A DNA stretch of 18,120 bases from Syntrophomonadaceae bacterium (GTDB lineage: Bacteria > Bacillota > Syntrophomonadia > Syntrophomonadales > Syntrophomonadaceae): the NCBI GenBank assembly GCA_012840625.1, contig DUSB01000159.1, forward strand, positions 1 to 18,120. Reading direction: 5' to 3'. The notes under the pieces were generated by a model. That model saw only the letters and a program-made list of their open reading frames with translations, was not told where the DNA came from and did not search any database. A program made the translations under genes and the position numbers. The number at the start of each line of letters is the position of its first letter. Position 1 is the stretch's first letter. Of this stretch, positions 8,425-15,049 are shown in pieces.

Positions 8425-8874
8425 ATGGACTATAAAGAGATTCTGGCTCAGTACAGGGATCTGCCAGGCGGAATTATTGAAGCTTTCCATGCTATTCAGG
8501 ATGAGTTTGGTTATCTGCCTGAAGAGGCTGTGCTGGAAGCAGCCCGGGGGTTTGCCATTCCCGTAGCCGAAGCCTTTGGCATAGCTACCTTTTATTCTAT
8601 GTTTTCAGTAAAACCTCGCGGTAAAAATGTAATCCGTATCTGTGAGAGTGCACCCTGTCATATAGCCGGAGCAACGGAGGTCATTGCTGCGCTGGAACGA
8701 GAGCTGGGAATCAAAATGGGAGAATCCACTTCCTGCGGACGTTTCGCCCTGGAATTTACCGAATGTGTTGGGCAGTGTCAGGGTACCCCGGTGATCACCA
8801 TCAACGGCAAACCCTACACAAATGTATCTCCAGCTGCAATTCCCAATATACTGGCCGAATATAAACAGGCATAA
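8425..8874 (+). CDS. hydC: [FeFe]-hydrogenase subunit HydC (NuoE-like [2Fe-2S] protein)
   Basis: A 149-residue thioredoxin-like [2Fe-2S] subunit homologous to complex I NuoE and to HydC of multimeric [FeFe]-hydrogenases. Residues 1-60 are the helical N-terminal part (compare NuoE 'GxLPxEAVxxVA...'), and the cluster ligands are Cys73, Cys78, Cys114 and Cys118 in CESAPC and CVGQC. It works next to the FMN subunit HydB in electron exchange with NADH, in the cytoplasm. The length matches the single-domain family. ATG 8425 follows AAGGAGG, and the coding sequence ends 46 bases before hydB. It is the first gene of the structural operon hydC-hydB-hydA. An inverted repeat at 8341-8372 and only weak promoter elements lie upstream. 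Confidence 0.94.
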   Translation: MDYKEILAQYRDLPGGIIEAFHAIQDEFGYLPEEAVLEAARGFAIPVAEAFGIATFYSMFSVKPRGKNVIRICESAPCHIAGATEVIAALERELGIKMGESTSCGRFALEFTECVGQCQGTPVITINGKPYTNVSPAAIPNILAEYKQA

Positions 8875-9027
8875 TTACAATGATGTTATTCTGTATAAAC
8901 AGGAAAGGAGGTCCGGTGGAATGGCTGAGGAACTACGTATCATATTGCGCAACTATGGGAAAATTGATCCCCTCAAGATTGAAGACTACATTGGTCAGGG
9001 TGGCTACGATGCGTTAAAAAAAGCACG

Positions 9028-9164
9028 GGCGATGAAACCTGAAGAGCTGATCGATGAGGTACGTCAATCGAAACTGCGCGGCCGTGGAGGCGCCGGCGAT
9101 GAAACCTGAAGAGCTGATCGATGAGGTACGTCAATCGAAACTGCGCGGCCGTGGAGGCGCCGGC
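9028..9164 (+). repeat. 67-bp exact tandem duplication inside hydB
   Basis: Bases 9031-9097 are repeated without mismatch at 9098-9164. The trinucleotide GGC borders both ends of the unit, so identity extends to 70 bases (9028-9097 and 9095-9164), which suits slippage or microhomology-mediated duplication. Because 67 is not a multiple of three, it shifts the reading frame by one. Confidence 0.98.
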
Positions 9165-10211
9165 TTTAATTGCGGGCAGAAATGGTATTTTGCTTACACA
9201 GCCAGAGCAGATGAAAAATTCGTCATCTGCAACGCCGATGAAGGCGAACCCGGAACTTATAAAGACCGTATTATTATGGAAAATGACCCCCATGTGCTTA
9301 TCGAAGGTATGACTATCTGTGCAACGGCCATCGGTGCCAGACAGGGCTATATTTACCTGCGGGGAGAATATCCCCAGGTAGTAAACATCCTGAATACTGC
9401 CATTGATCAGGCCAAAGCCAGAGGTCTCCTGGACGATTTTGATATTGAGGTGCGCAGTGGCGCCGGTGCTTATGTATGCGGCGAAGAAACTGCCTTGATC
9501 GAATCTATCGAGGGTAAACGCGGTGAACCCCGCTATAAACCCCCTTATCCACCCGTAGAGGGTCTGTGGAACCAGCCCACCATCGTAAATAATGTCGAAA
9601 CCTTCGCTGCTGTGCCTGCGATTGTGAAAAATGGTGCCAGCTGGTACGCATCGATCGGTCATCCCGATTATCCTGGTACCAAAATCGTCACCTTAACCGG
9701 AGATGTAAATAACCGCACCTTTTTTGAAGTCCCAACCAATACCACCATTCGTGAAATCATTTATGAATTTGGCGGCGGCATTCCCGCTGGCAAAAAGTTT
9801 AAAGCCGTACAAGTTGGTGGAACCTCCGGTGCCTTTATACCCGAGGAAAACCTGGACACACCCTTGGCTTTTGATACCATGACGGCTATTGGAGCCACCC
9901 TTGGTTCGGGCGCCGTATTGGTGCTTGATGAATCCCGTAATCTGATCGATGTCCTTACCCGTATCTCTGGTTTCTTCCAGCATGAATCCTGCGGCAAATG
10001 TGCCCCCTGTCGGGAAGGAACCATGCGTCTTTATGATCTAATGCTGAAAGTTAACAACGGTACCGGAAAGCCCCAGGATATTAAAATCATGCAAAAATTG
10101 GGCAACGTAATGGCTATTTCCTGCCTGTGTGGTCTGGGTCAGGCAGCTCCAGCACCAATTTTGAGCAGTCTGGAACATTTTCCTGCCGATTTTAATGTTA
10201 AACTGATGTAG
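9099..10211 (+). CDS. hydB: Possible reinitiated C-terminal HydB, 370 residues
   Basis: After the duplication the remaining NuoF-like frame stays open to TAG 10211. Its ATG at 9099 lies eight bases after GGAGG (9086-9090), a near-ideal ribosome site that exists only because the duplication placed the GGAGG of copy one before the ATG of copy two. The stop of the upstream fragment (9107-9109) overlaps this start by a few codons, the arrangement typical of translational coupling. The product would begin MKPEELIDEV and lose about 37 N-terminal residues. It would keep the whole NADH/FMN region from RGRGGAGF onward and the [4Fe-4S] ligands. The open frame itself reaches back to ATG 9054, but that start has no good ribosome site. 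Whether the protein is made and functional is inference. Confidence 0.6.
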   Translation: MKPEELIDEVRQSKLRGRGGAGFNCGQKWYFAYTARADEKFVICNADEGEPGTYKDRIIMENDPHVLIEGMTICATAIGARQGYIYLRGEYPQVVNILNTAIDQAKARGLLDDFDIEVRSGAGAYVCGEETALIESIEGKRGEPRYKPPYPPVEGLWNQPTIVNNVETFAAVPAIVKNGASWYASIGHPDYPGTKIVTLTGDVNNRTFFEVPTNTTIREIIYEFGGGIPAGKKFKAVQVGGTSGAFIPEENLDTPLAFDTMTAIGATLGSGAVLVLDESRNLIDVLTRISGFFQHESCGKCAPCREGTMRLYDLMLKVNNGTGKPQDIKIMQKLGNVMAISCLCGLGQAAPAPILSSLEHFPADFNVKLM

Positions 10212-10227
10212 AAAGGAGCAAGAAGGA

Positions 10228-11961
10228 ATGAATAATAACATTAATCTGACCATTGACAATATCCCGGTTACCGTTCCTAAAGGCTCCACCATTCTGCAGG
10301 CAGCCCGGCAGGTCGGTATCAAAATACCCACATTATGTTATCATCCTGATCAAGCTGTTAAGGCCAACTGCAGGGTATGCGTCTGCGAAGTAGAAGGAAG
10401 CAGGCTCTTACAGGCGGCCTGTTCACAGCCCGCTATGGAAGGAATGGTTGTCAAAACTCGTACCCCCAAGGTAATCGAAGCTCGTAAAACGATTCTGGAA
10501 CTGATTTTGGCTCACCATCCCCAGGATTGCCTGAACTGCATCCGCAATGGGAACTGTGAACTGCAGGATCTGGCCGCAGAATACTTTATCCGTGATAACC
10601 CCTTTGAACTCAAGCGGCGTGGACTACCCAAAGACTATTCCACCCCTGCTCTTTTCCGCGATCCGGATAAATGCATACTCTGCCGCCGCTGTATCGATAC
10701 ATGTTCTGTCACCCAGTCCGTCAATGCACTGGGACTTCAAAACCGTGGTTTCGAGACCATGGTAGTACCCAGCATGGGATTGGATCTCATTGACAGCCCC
10801 TGTGTAATGTGTGGACAGTGCATCCATGCCTGCCCGGTTGGCGCCATTGGTGAAGTGGAAGAAATTGATAAGCTCCTGGCCGCTCTGGCAGATCCGAATA
10901 AAGTCGTGGTAACACAAATTGCTCCTGCTGTGCGTGTTGCTATCGGCGAAGAAATCGGTATGCAAACCGGTGAATTACCGATGGATGTATTTGTGGCCGG
11001 ACTCCGTCAGCTCGGTTTTGACTATGTCCTGCACACCAACTTTACCGCCGATTTAACCATTATGGAAGAAGGCAATGAGCTGCTGCAGCGCTTGAATGAA
11101 GGTGGCACCCTGCCAATGTTTACCTCCTGCAGTCCGGGATGGATCAATTTCTGTGAAACCTATTATCCTGACCTGCTGGACAACCTGTCTACCTGCAAGT
11201 CACCCCAGCAGATGTTTGGTGCCCTGGTAAAAACCTACTGGGCTGAAAAGATGAACATTGCACCAGAGAACATCTACTCGGTATCTATCATGCCCTGTGT
11301 GGCCAAGAAGTATGAAGCTTCTCGCCCGGAAATGGATGACAGCGGCTACCGGGATGTTGATCTGGTTTTAACTACCCGTGAAATTGGCCGCCTGTTCCGC
11401 ATGTCTGGAATAGACTTTACACAACTGGCGGGATCAGACTTTGATAGCTGGATGGGAGCCTATACCGGCGCCGGGGTCATTTTTGGTGCTTCCGGAGGCG
11501 TTATGGAAGCAGCACTGCGCACCGTCTATGAAGTGGTAACCGGCGAAACCCTTCAGGATGTAAACTTTACTGTTACCCGCGGCATCGAAGGCATTAAAGA
11601 AGCAGAACTTGACCTGGCTGGTACTACGGTCAAAATCGCTATTGCCAATGGCCTTAGCAATGCCCGTATCTTAATGGATCAGGTTCGTAATGGAGAATCA
11701 CCCTATCATTTTATTGAGATAATGGCCTGCCCGGGAGGATGTATTGGCGGAGGCGGACAGCCTATCACCAAAGCCAATACCAAACGCGTAGAACGTATAG
11801 AAAAGATTTATGCGGAAGATGAAAAGATGCCACTGCGCAAATCGCATCAAAACCCGGAAGTCAAGGTTTTATATGATGAATTCCTGCATGAACCATTGGG
11901 TGAGAAATCACACGAATTACTGCACACCCATTATCATGCTAAAAATAAAAAATATTTATAG
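10228..11961 (+). CDS. hydA: [FeFe]-hydrogenase catalytic subunit HydA
   Basis: A 577-residue H-cluster subunit that reduces protons to hydrogen in the cytoplasm. The domains in order are: [2Fe-2S] plant-type domain (Cys37, 48, 51, 65); His-ligated [4Fe-4S] (HHPQDC region, Cys101, 104, 110); two-cluster ferredoxin domain (Cys149, 152, 155, 159 and 192, 195, 198, 202); then the H-domain. H-cluster motifs are L1 TSCSPGW (299-305), L2 MPCVAKK (355-361) and L3 MACPGGCIGGGGQP (499-512), followed by the small-subunit-like C-terminal domain. L1 has Ser where the widespread TSCCPxW has a second Cys. It lacks the extra C-terminal [2Fe-2S] domain of Thermotoga HydA. ATG 10228 follows AAGGAG, 16 bases after hydB. 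With HydB and HydC it should form the NADH-dependent trimeric enzyme. Confidence 0.97.
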   Translation: MNNNINLTIDNIPVTVPKGSTILQAARQVGIKIPTLCYHPDQAVKANCRVCVCEVEGSRLLQAACSQPAMEGMVVKTRTPKVIEARKTILELILAHHPQDCLNCIRNGNCELQDLAAEYFIRDNPFELKRRGLPKDYSTPALFRDPDKCILCRRCIDTCSVTQSVNALGLQNRGFETMVVPSMGLDLIDSPCVMCGQCIHACPVGAIGEVEEIDKLLAALADPNKVVVTQIAPAVRVAIGEEIGMQTGELPMDVFVAGLRQLGFDYVLHTNFTADLTIMEEGNELLQRLNEGGTLPMFTSCSPGWINFCETYYPDLLDNLSTCKSPQQMFGALVKTYWAEKMNIAPENIYSVSIMPCVAKKYEASRPEMDDSGYRDVDLVLTTREIGRLFRMSGIDFTQLAGSDFDSWMGAYTGAGVIFGASGGVMEAALRTVYEVVTGETLQDVNFTVTRGIEGIKEAELDLAGTTVKIAIANGLSNARILMDQVRNGESPYHFIEIMACPGGCIGGGGQPITKANTKRVERIEKIYAEDEKMPLRKSHQNPEVKVLYDEFLHEPLGEKSHELLHTHYHAKNKKYL

Positions 11962-11962
11962 C

Positions 11963-11990
11963 TTGCAAGATCTAACAAATAAGTTAAAAT
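11963..11990 (+). promoter_or_regulatory. Candidate promoter for the hydrogenase maturation operon
   Basis: TTGCAA (11963-11968) and TAAAAT (11985-11990), spaced 16 bp, begin two bases after the hydA stop codon. The matches to sigma-A hexamers are four and five of six. Transcription would start near 11997 and give a leader of about 170 bases before the regulator gene. Confidence 0.45.
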
Positions 11991-11996
11991 ATAGTT

Positions 11997-12168
11997 TAGA
12001 GGAAAGGCAATATAATGCCGATCCTTTGGATTAGGAATCACACATCATTGCCCTGCTTATGAGGTTATCAACTGAGTAATAGGGGTCAATTATATACAGC
12101 GTTTGTACGCTTGTTTGACCGCTTACTCTATCGCAGGGTAAGCCTTTTTTTTGAATGGAGGGAGAAAC
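11997..12168 (+). promoter_or_regulatory. Attenuator-like leader RNA before the TM1266-hydGEF genes
   Basis: Nested helices can form: P1 12048-12056 with 12133-12141 (nine pairs, one G-U), P2 12074-12079 with 12123-12128 (GAGTAA/TTACTC), P3 12084-12089 with 12115-12120 (GGTCAA/TTGACC) and P4 12098-12101 with 12108-12111 (AGCG/CGCT). P1 and P2 use bases needed by the terminator hairpin at 12121-12143, so the two folds exclude each other. This is the design of a riboswitch or protein-controlled attenuator. Small hairpins also occur at 12006-12019 and 12021-12031. I do not recognise a known riboswitch class. The pairings are seen by hand; regulation is inferred. Confidence 0.55.
12121..12152 (+). 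terminator. Intrinsic terminator in the maturation-operon leader
   Basis: GCTTACTC (12121-12128) pairs with GGGTAAGC (12136-12143) with one G-T wobble and a 7-base loop, followed by C and eight T residues (12145-12152). It ends 16 bases before the GTG start of the regulator, so no promoter fits between them and the downstream genes must be reached by read-through. Confidence 0.8.
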
Positions 12169-12417
12169 GTGCAAAAACGCCTCGGAGTCATCGGCATTGT
12201 CATTGAAGATCGAAGTATGGCCAGCCGGGTTAATGAAATCTTAAGCCAGCATGCCAGCATCATCATTGGACGTATGGGGCTGCCCTATTCGGTGCGAGAA
12301 GTAGCCGTCATTGCGTTGATTGTGGACGGATCCACCGATCAGATTGGTTCACTGACCGGAAAACTCGGCAATTTGGAGCACGTCACCGTTAAGAGCGCAT
12401 TAACCCGTATAGATTAG
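12169..12417 (+). CDS. TM1266-family putative iron-only hydrogenase system regulator
   Basis: An 82-residue ACT-like (NikR C-terminal-like) protein of the TM1266 family, commonly encoded beside hydE, hydF and hydG in anaerobes and named for that association; its ligand and mechanism are not established as far as I know. The typical sequence features are a beta strand LGVIGIVIEDR, a conserved NEILSQHASIIIGRMGLPY segment and a C-terminal LGNLEHVTVKSALTRI. The start is GTG at 12169 with GGAGGGAG just upstream; the TTG at 12151 inside the T-run is rejected. Its stop overlaps the hydG ribosome site. It has no DNA-binding domain of its own, so direct transcriptional control is doubtful. The attenuator-like leader precedes it. 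Confidence 0.9.
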   Translation: MQKRLGVIGIVIEDRSMASRVNEILSQHASIIIGRMGLPYSVREVAVIALIVDGSTDQIGSLTGKLGNLEHVTVKSALTRID

Positions 12418-12428
12418 GAGGTAATTAA

Positions 12429-13892
12429 ATGCCCGCTACAAGCGTACAGGAATGGATTCAAAACGTAATTAAACCGGAAGAAAATGAAAAATATAAAACC
12501 AACGGCCTCAACTTTATTCAGGCCGGCAGAATTGAGGAGCTGCTCCGCTCCCAGCTTCACCCGGAGAAGGCATATATTCGAGACATTATCGCCAAATCGC
12601 TCCAGCTGGAGCGCCTGGAACCCGAAGAGACGGCCGCACTTTTAAACTGCACGGATCCAGAACTCTGGGAGGAGATGTTCGCGGCCGGTCTCAAAATCAA
12701 GCAAAAGGTCTACGGTCGGCGCATCGTAACCTTTGCCCCTCTTTATATCAGCAATCACTGCGTCAACAGCTGTGTCTACTGCGGCTTTCGCAGTGAAAAC
12801 AAACAAAGCCAGCGTATGCAACTGAACGATGAGCAGCTGCAGGCAGAAATCAAAGCCCTGGTGGAAAAAGGACACAAACGCCTCATCCTGGTTTATGGCG
12901 AACATCCTGACTCAGATGTGCATTACATTTCCCATACCCTGGAAATTGCCTATGCAGTTAAATCCGGCCCGGGTGAAATTCGGCGCTGCAACGTCAACGC
13001 TGCTCCTATGTCTATAGATGATCTGCGCCTGCTGCATGAAGCAGGTATAGGCACCTTTCAGGTCTTCCAGGAAACCTTTCATCCGGATACCTATCGACGG
13101 CTGCATCCGCGCGGTATCAAAGCCCATTATGAATGGCGACTCTATGCCCTGCACCGTGCCATGGAAGCCGGTGTGGATGATGTAGGCATTGGCGCCCTCT
13201 TTGGCCTTTATGATTGGAAATATGATGTGATGGGACTGCTACTGCAATCTATCGATCTGGAAAAACATTTTGACGGTGTAGGGCCTCACACCATATCTGT
13301 ACCCCGGTTGGAACCTGCCCTTAATACACCGTTTCTGGAGAAAAACGGCTCAGCTATCGATGATGAAACCTTTAAGAAATTGGTCACCATTTTGCGGCTA
13401 TCCGTACCTTATACCGGTATGATACTCACCGCCCGTGAACCAGCCGAGGTACGTCAGCAGGTCATCCCTCTGGGCATTACCCAGATCGATGCCGGCTCCA
13501 ATATTGCCATCGGCGGCTACCATCAGGACAGTCCCGATTACCAGCGCCAGCAGTTCATCCTGGGAGATAATCGTTCCCTGGACGAAGCCATCGCCGATCT
13601 GGCTGCGATGGGATACATCACCTCCTTCTGTACTGCCGGCTACCGCTGTGGTCGAACCGGATTAGACTTTATGGGCCTAGCCAAGCAGGGCAAAGTGCAT
13701 AATCTCTGTATGCCCAATGCCATCTTGACCTTTAAAGAATACCTGCTGGATTATGCCAGTCCCGATACACAAGCAATCGGCGAAAAGCTGATCGCCAGCG
13801 AATTAGCGGCGCTGCCCAATCCCAAAGTAAAAGAAATCGTCACCGATTACCTGAACCGAATTGAAGCCGGCGAACGCGATCTGTTCCTATAA
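12429..13892 (+). CDS. hydG: [FeFe]-hydrogenase maturase HydG (radical SAM tyrosine lyase)
   Basis: A 487-residue radical SAM enzyme that cleaves tyrosine to give the CO and CN ligands of the H-cluster, with p-cresol as by-product. The HydG-type radical SAM motif C-x3-C-x2-C is Cys111, Cys115, Cys118 (CVNSCVYCGF), inside a full TIM-barrel with GEHPDSDV and FQVFQETFHPDTY. The C-terminal domain normally binds an auxiliary five-iron cluster through C-x2-C-x22-C. Here the residues are Cys401, Gly404 and Cys427, with an extra Cys407 (SFCTAGYRCGRTG), so the middle ligand is replaced or shifted by three. AGGAGG precedes ATG 12429, overlapping the regulator's end. It is followed by a 69-bp gap holding a palindromic repeat, then hydE. 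Length is normal for the family. Confidence 0.96.
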   Translation: MPATSVQEWIQNVIKPEENEKYKTNGLNFIQAGRIEELLRSQLHPEKAYIRDIIAKSLQLERLEPEETAALLNCTDPELWEEMFAAGLKIKQKVYGRRIVTFAPLYISNHCVNSCVYCGFRSENKQSQRMQLNDEQLQAEIKALVEKGHKRLILVYGEHPDSDVHYISHTLEIAYAVKSGPGEIRRCNVNAAPMSIDDLRLLHEAGIGTFQVFQETFHPDTYRRLHPRGIKAHYEWRLYALHRAMEAGVDDVGIGALFGLYDWKYDVMGLLLQSIDLEKHFDGVGPHTISVPRLEPALNTPFLEKNGSAIDDETFKKLVTILRLSVPYTGMILTAREPAEVRQQVIPLGITQIDAGSNIAIGGYHQDSPDYQRQQFILGDNRSLDEAIADLAAMGYITSFCTAGYRCGRTGLDFMGLAKQGKVHNLCMPNAILTFKEYLLDYASPDTQAIGEKLIASELAALPNPKVKEIVTDYLNRIEAGERDLFL

Positions 13893-13902
13893 GCGGCAGA
13901 TG

Positions 13903-13933
13903 TTGAGACACGGGGACGGTCTTGCTGTCTCGG
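13903..13933 (+). repeat. REP-like palindromic element between hydG and hydE
   Basis: GAGACA (13905-13910) and TGTCTC (13926-13931) flank a core containing CGGGGACGG. From memory, this GAGACA-CGGGGACGG-TGTCTC pattern matches interspersed palindromes found in many copies in Clostridia, often linked with REP-associated tyrosine transposases. Only one clear copy is in this window. It lies between two co-oriented genes and could form a hairpin in their mRNA. Confidence 0.55.
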
Positions 13934-13961
13934 CGTATCTTACACAATAGGGAGGAAAGCC

Positions 13962-15005
13962 ATGCATCCAGAACAGATTCTCGATTACCTGCTCAGCCAG
14001 GACCAGGAACAAATGCAGCAACTCATAAAACAGGCCGGTCAGGTACGTGATGCTCAGCGCGGCCGGCAGATATACCTGCGCGGTCTCATAGAAATCAGTA
14101 ATCAATGCAGTTATGACTGCCTCTACTGCGGCATTCGCAACAGTCATCACCACCTGACCCGCTATCGCCTGGACAGAGACACCATTATCCAACTGGCACT
14201 CTTCATCTGGCAGCAGGGCTATCATTCCATCTGCCTGCAATCAGGTCAGATCGACGACCCGGACTGGCTGGCCGAATTGGTGGACATCGTAGCCCAGATC
14301 AAAATCCAAACCCGCCAGCTGGATCCCGAAGGCAGAGGACTGGGCATAACCCTCAGCCTGGGAGAATTGAGCCCGGCTCAGTATCAGGAATTCTTTGACG
14401 CCGGTGCCCACCGCTACCTGCTACGCATTGAGAGCAGCAACCCTGATCTCTTTGCCAGTATCCATCCCCCCCACCAAAGCTATGATCAACGTATCGAATG
14501 CCTGTACCAGCTAAAATCCATTGGCTATCAGGTAGGAACAGGTATCATGATCGGATTACCCGGGCAAAATGCCCATCACCTGCTGCAGGACCTTGATTTT
14601 TTTAAACAACTGGATGTCGATATGCTGGGTATGGGGCCCTACATCCCCCATCCCGATGCACCTTTGTACCGCTCCCACAAACCCGTTTACCTTGATCCCT
14701 ATCTGAGCACTTTAAAAATGCTGGCCCTGTGTCGCATTACCATGCCAGATATTAACATGGTTGCTTCTACCGCTCTGCAAAGCATGCATCCACAGGGCCT
14801 GCAGAGGGGATTGGAGGCAGGAGCCAATGTGGTCATGCCCGTACTCACTCCCGATGATGTACGGGAACAATATAACCTGTACACTGGTAAAAAGAACAGC
14901 TCCGGAGAGAAACTGCTGGCAGCAATACGGGCCCTGGGATATGAGCCCGGCCTCTATACCTGGGGCGATGCCCCCCACTATCACAAAAGACTGCAACACC
15001 GCTGA
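13962..15005 (+). CDS. hydE: [FeFe]-hydrogenase maturase HydE (radical SAM)
   Basis: A 347-residue radical SAM enzyme that, with HydG and HydF, assembles the diiron subcluster; HydE acts on a HydG-derived iron-carbonyl-cyanide-cysteine species. The C-x3-C-x2-C motif is Cys49, Cys53, Cys56 (CSYDCLYCGIRN). Family features follow in order: SICLQSGQ, the GLGITLSLGEL strand, the HRYLLRIESSNP region, GTGIMIGLPGQ, and DMLGMGPYIPHPDAPL. The second C-terminal cluster site seen in Thermotoga HydE is absent: no cysteine follows YNLYTGKK. That site is known to be dispensable and is often missing. ATG 13962 follows GGGAGG. The gene precedes hydF by 44 bases and belongs to the maturation operon. Confidence 0.95.
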   Translation: MHPEQILDYLLSQDQEQMQQLIKQAGQVRDAQRGRQIYLRGLIEISNQCSYDCLYCGIRNSHHHLTRYRLDRDTIIQLALFIWQQGYHSICLQSGQIDDPDWLAELVDIVAQIKIQTRQLDPEGRGLGITLSLGELSPAQYQEFFDAGAHRYLLRIESSNPDLFASIHPPHQSYDQRIECLYQLKSIGYQVGTGIMIGLPGQNAHHLLQDLDFFKQLDVDMLGMGPYIPHPDAPLYRSHKPVYLDPYLSTLKMLALCRITMPDINMVASTALQSMHPQGLQRGLEAGANVVMPVLTPDDVREQYNLYTGKKNSSGEKLLAAIRALGYEPGLYTWGDAPHYHKRLQHR

Positions 15006-15049
15006 AATACGAGGATTTCCGCGTTTTAATCTGCAAGGAGGAAAAGGAA

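Larger units (their letters stand above)
8921..10211 (+). pseudogene. hydB: HydB (NuoF-like NADH/FMN hydrogenase subunit), frame broken by a 67-bp tandem duplication
   Basis: The gene starts at ATG 8921 behind AGGAAAGGAGGT and runs in frame through GRGGAG (residues 54-59). It then meets a second exact copy of the preceding 67 bases and ends at TGA 9107-9109 after 62 residues. Removing one copy restores a 407-residue NuoF-like protein with the NADH/FMN motifs RGRGGAGF, ADEGEPGTYKDR and GAGAYVCGEETALIE, plus the [4Fe-4S] ligands in SCGKCAPC and a later Cys in SCLCG. This subunit should carry NADH oxidation for hydrogenase. Even when repaired it lacks the N-terminal [2Fe-2S] and C-terminal two-[4Fe-4S] ferredoxin domains of Thermotoga HydB. 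The flanking genes are intact and in operon order, so the lesion is recent, tolerated through reinitiation, or an assembly error. Confidence 0.85.

Noticed and set aside
8973..9662. Minus-strand 229-codon frame opposite hydB.
   Set aside because: It is antisense to strongly conserved NuoF sequence, has no ribosome site and shows no recognisable motif.
12041..12160. Match of the leader RNA to a known riboswitch (TPP, SAM, cobalamin, c-di-GMP).
   Set aside because: None of the conserved core sequences of those classes as I know them is visible; only the terminator/antiterminator architecture is supported.
12151..12168. TTG at 12151 as start of the TM1266-family protein.
   Set aside because: It lies in the terminator T-run with no ribosome site, while GTG 12169 has GGAGGGAG just upstream and gives the usual family N-terminus.
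15003..15025. Hairpin between hydE and hydF as a terminator.
   Set aside because: The stem is short with a mismatch and a tiny loop, and the genes are co-oriented with hydF closely following.
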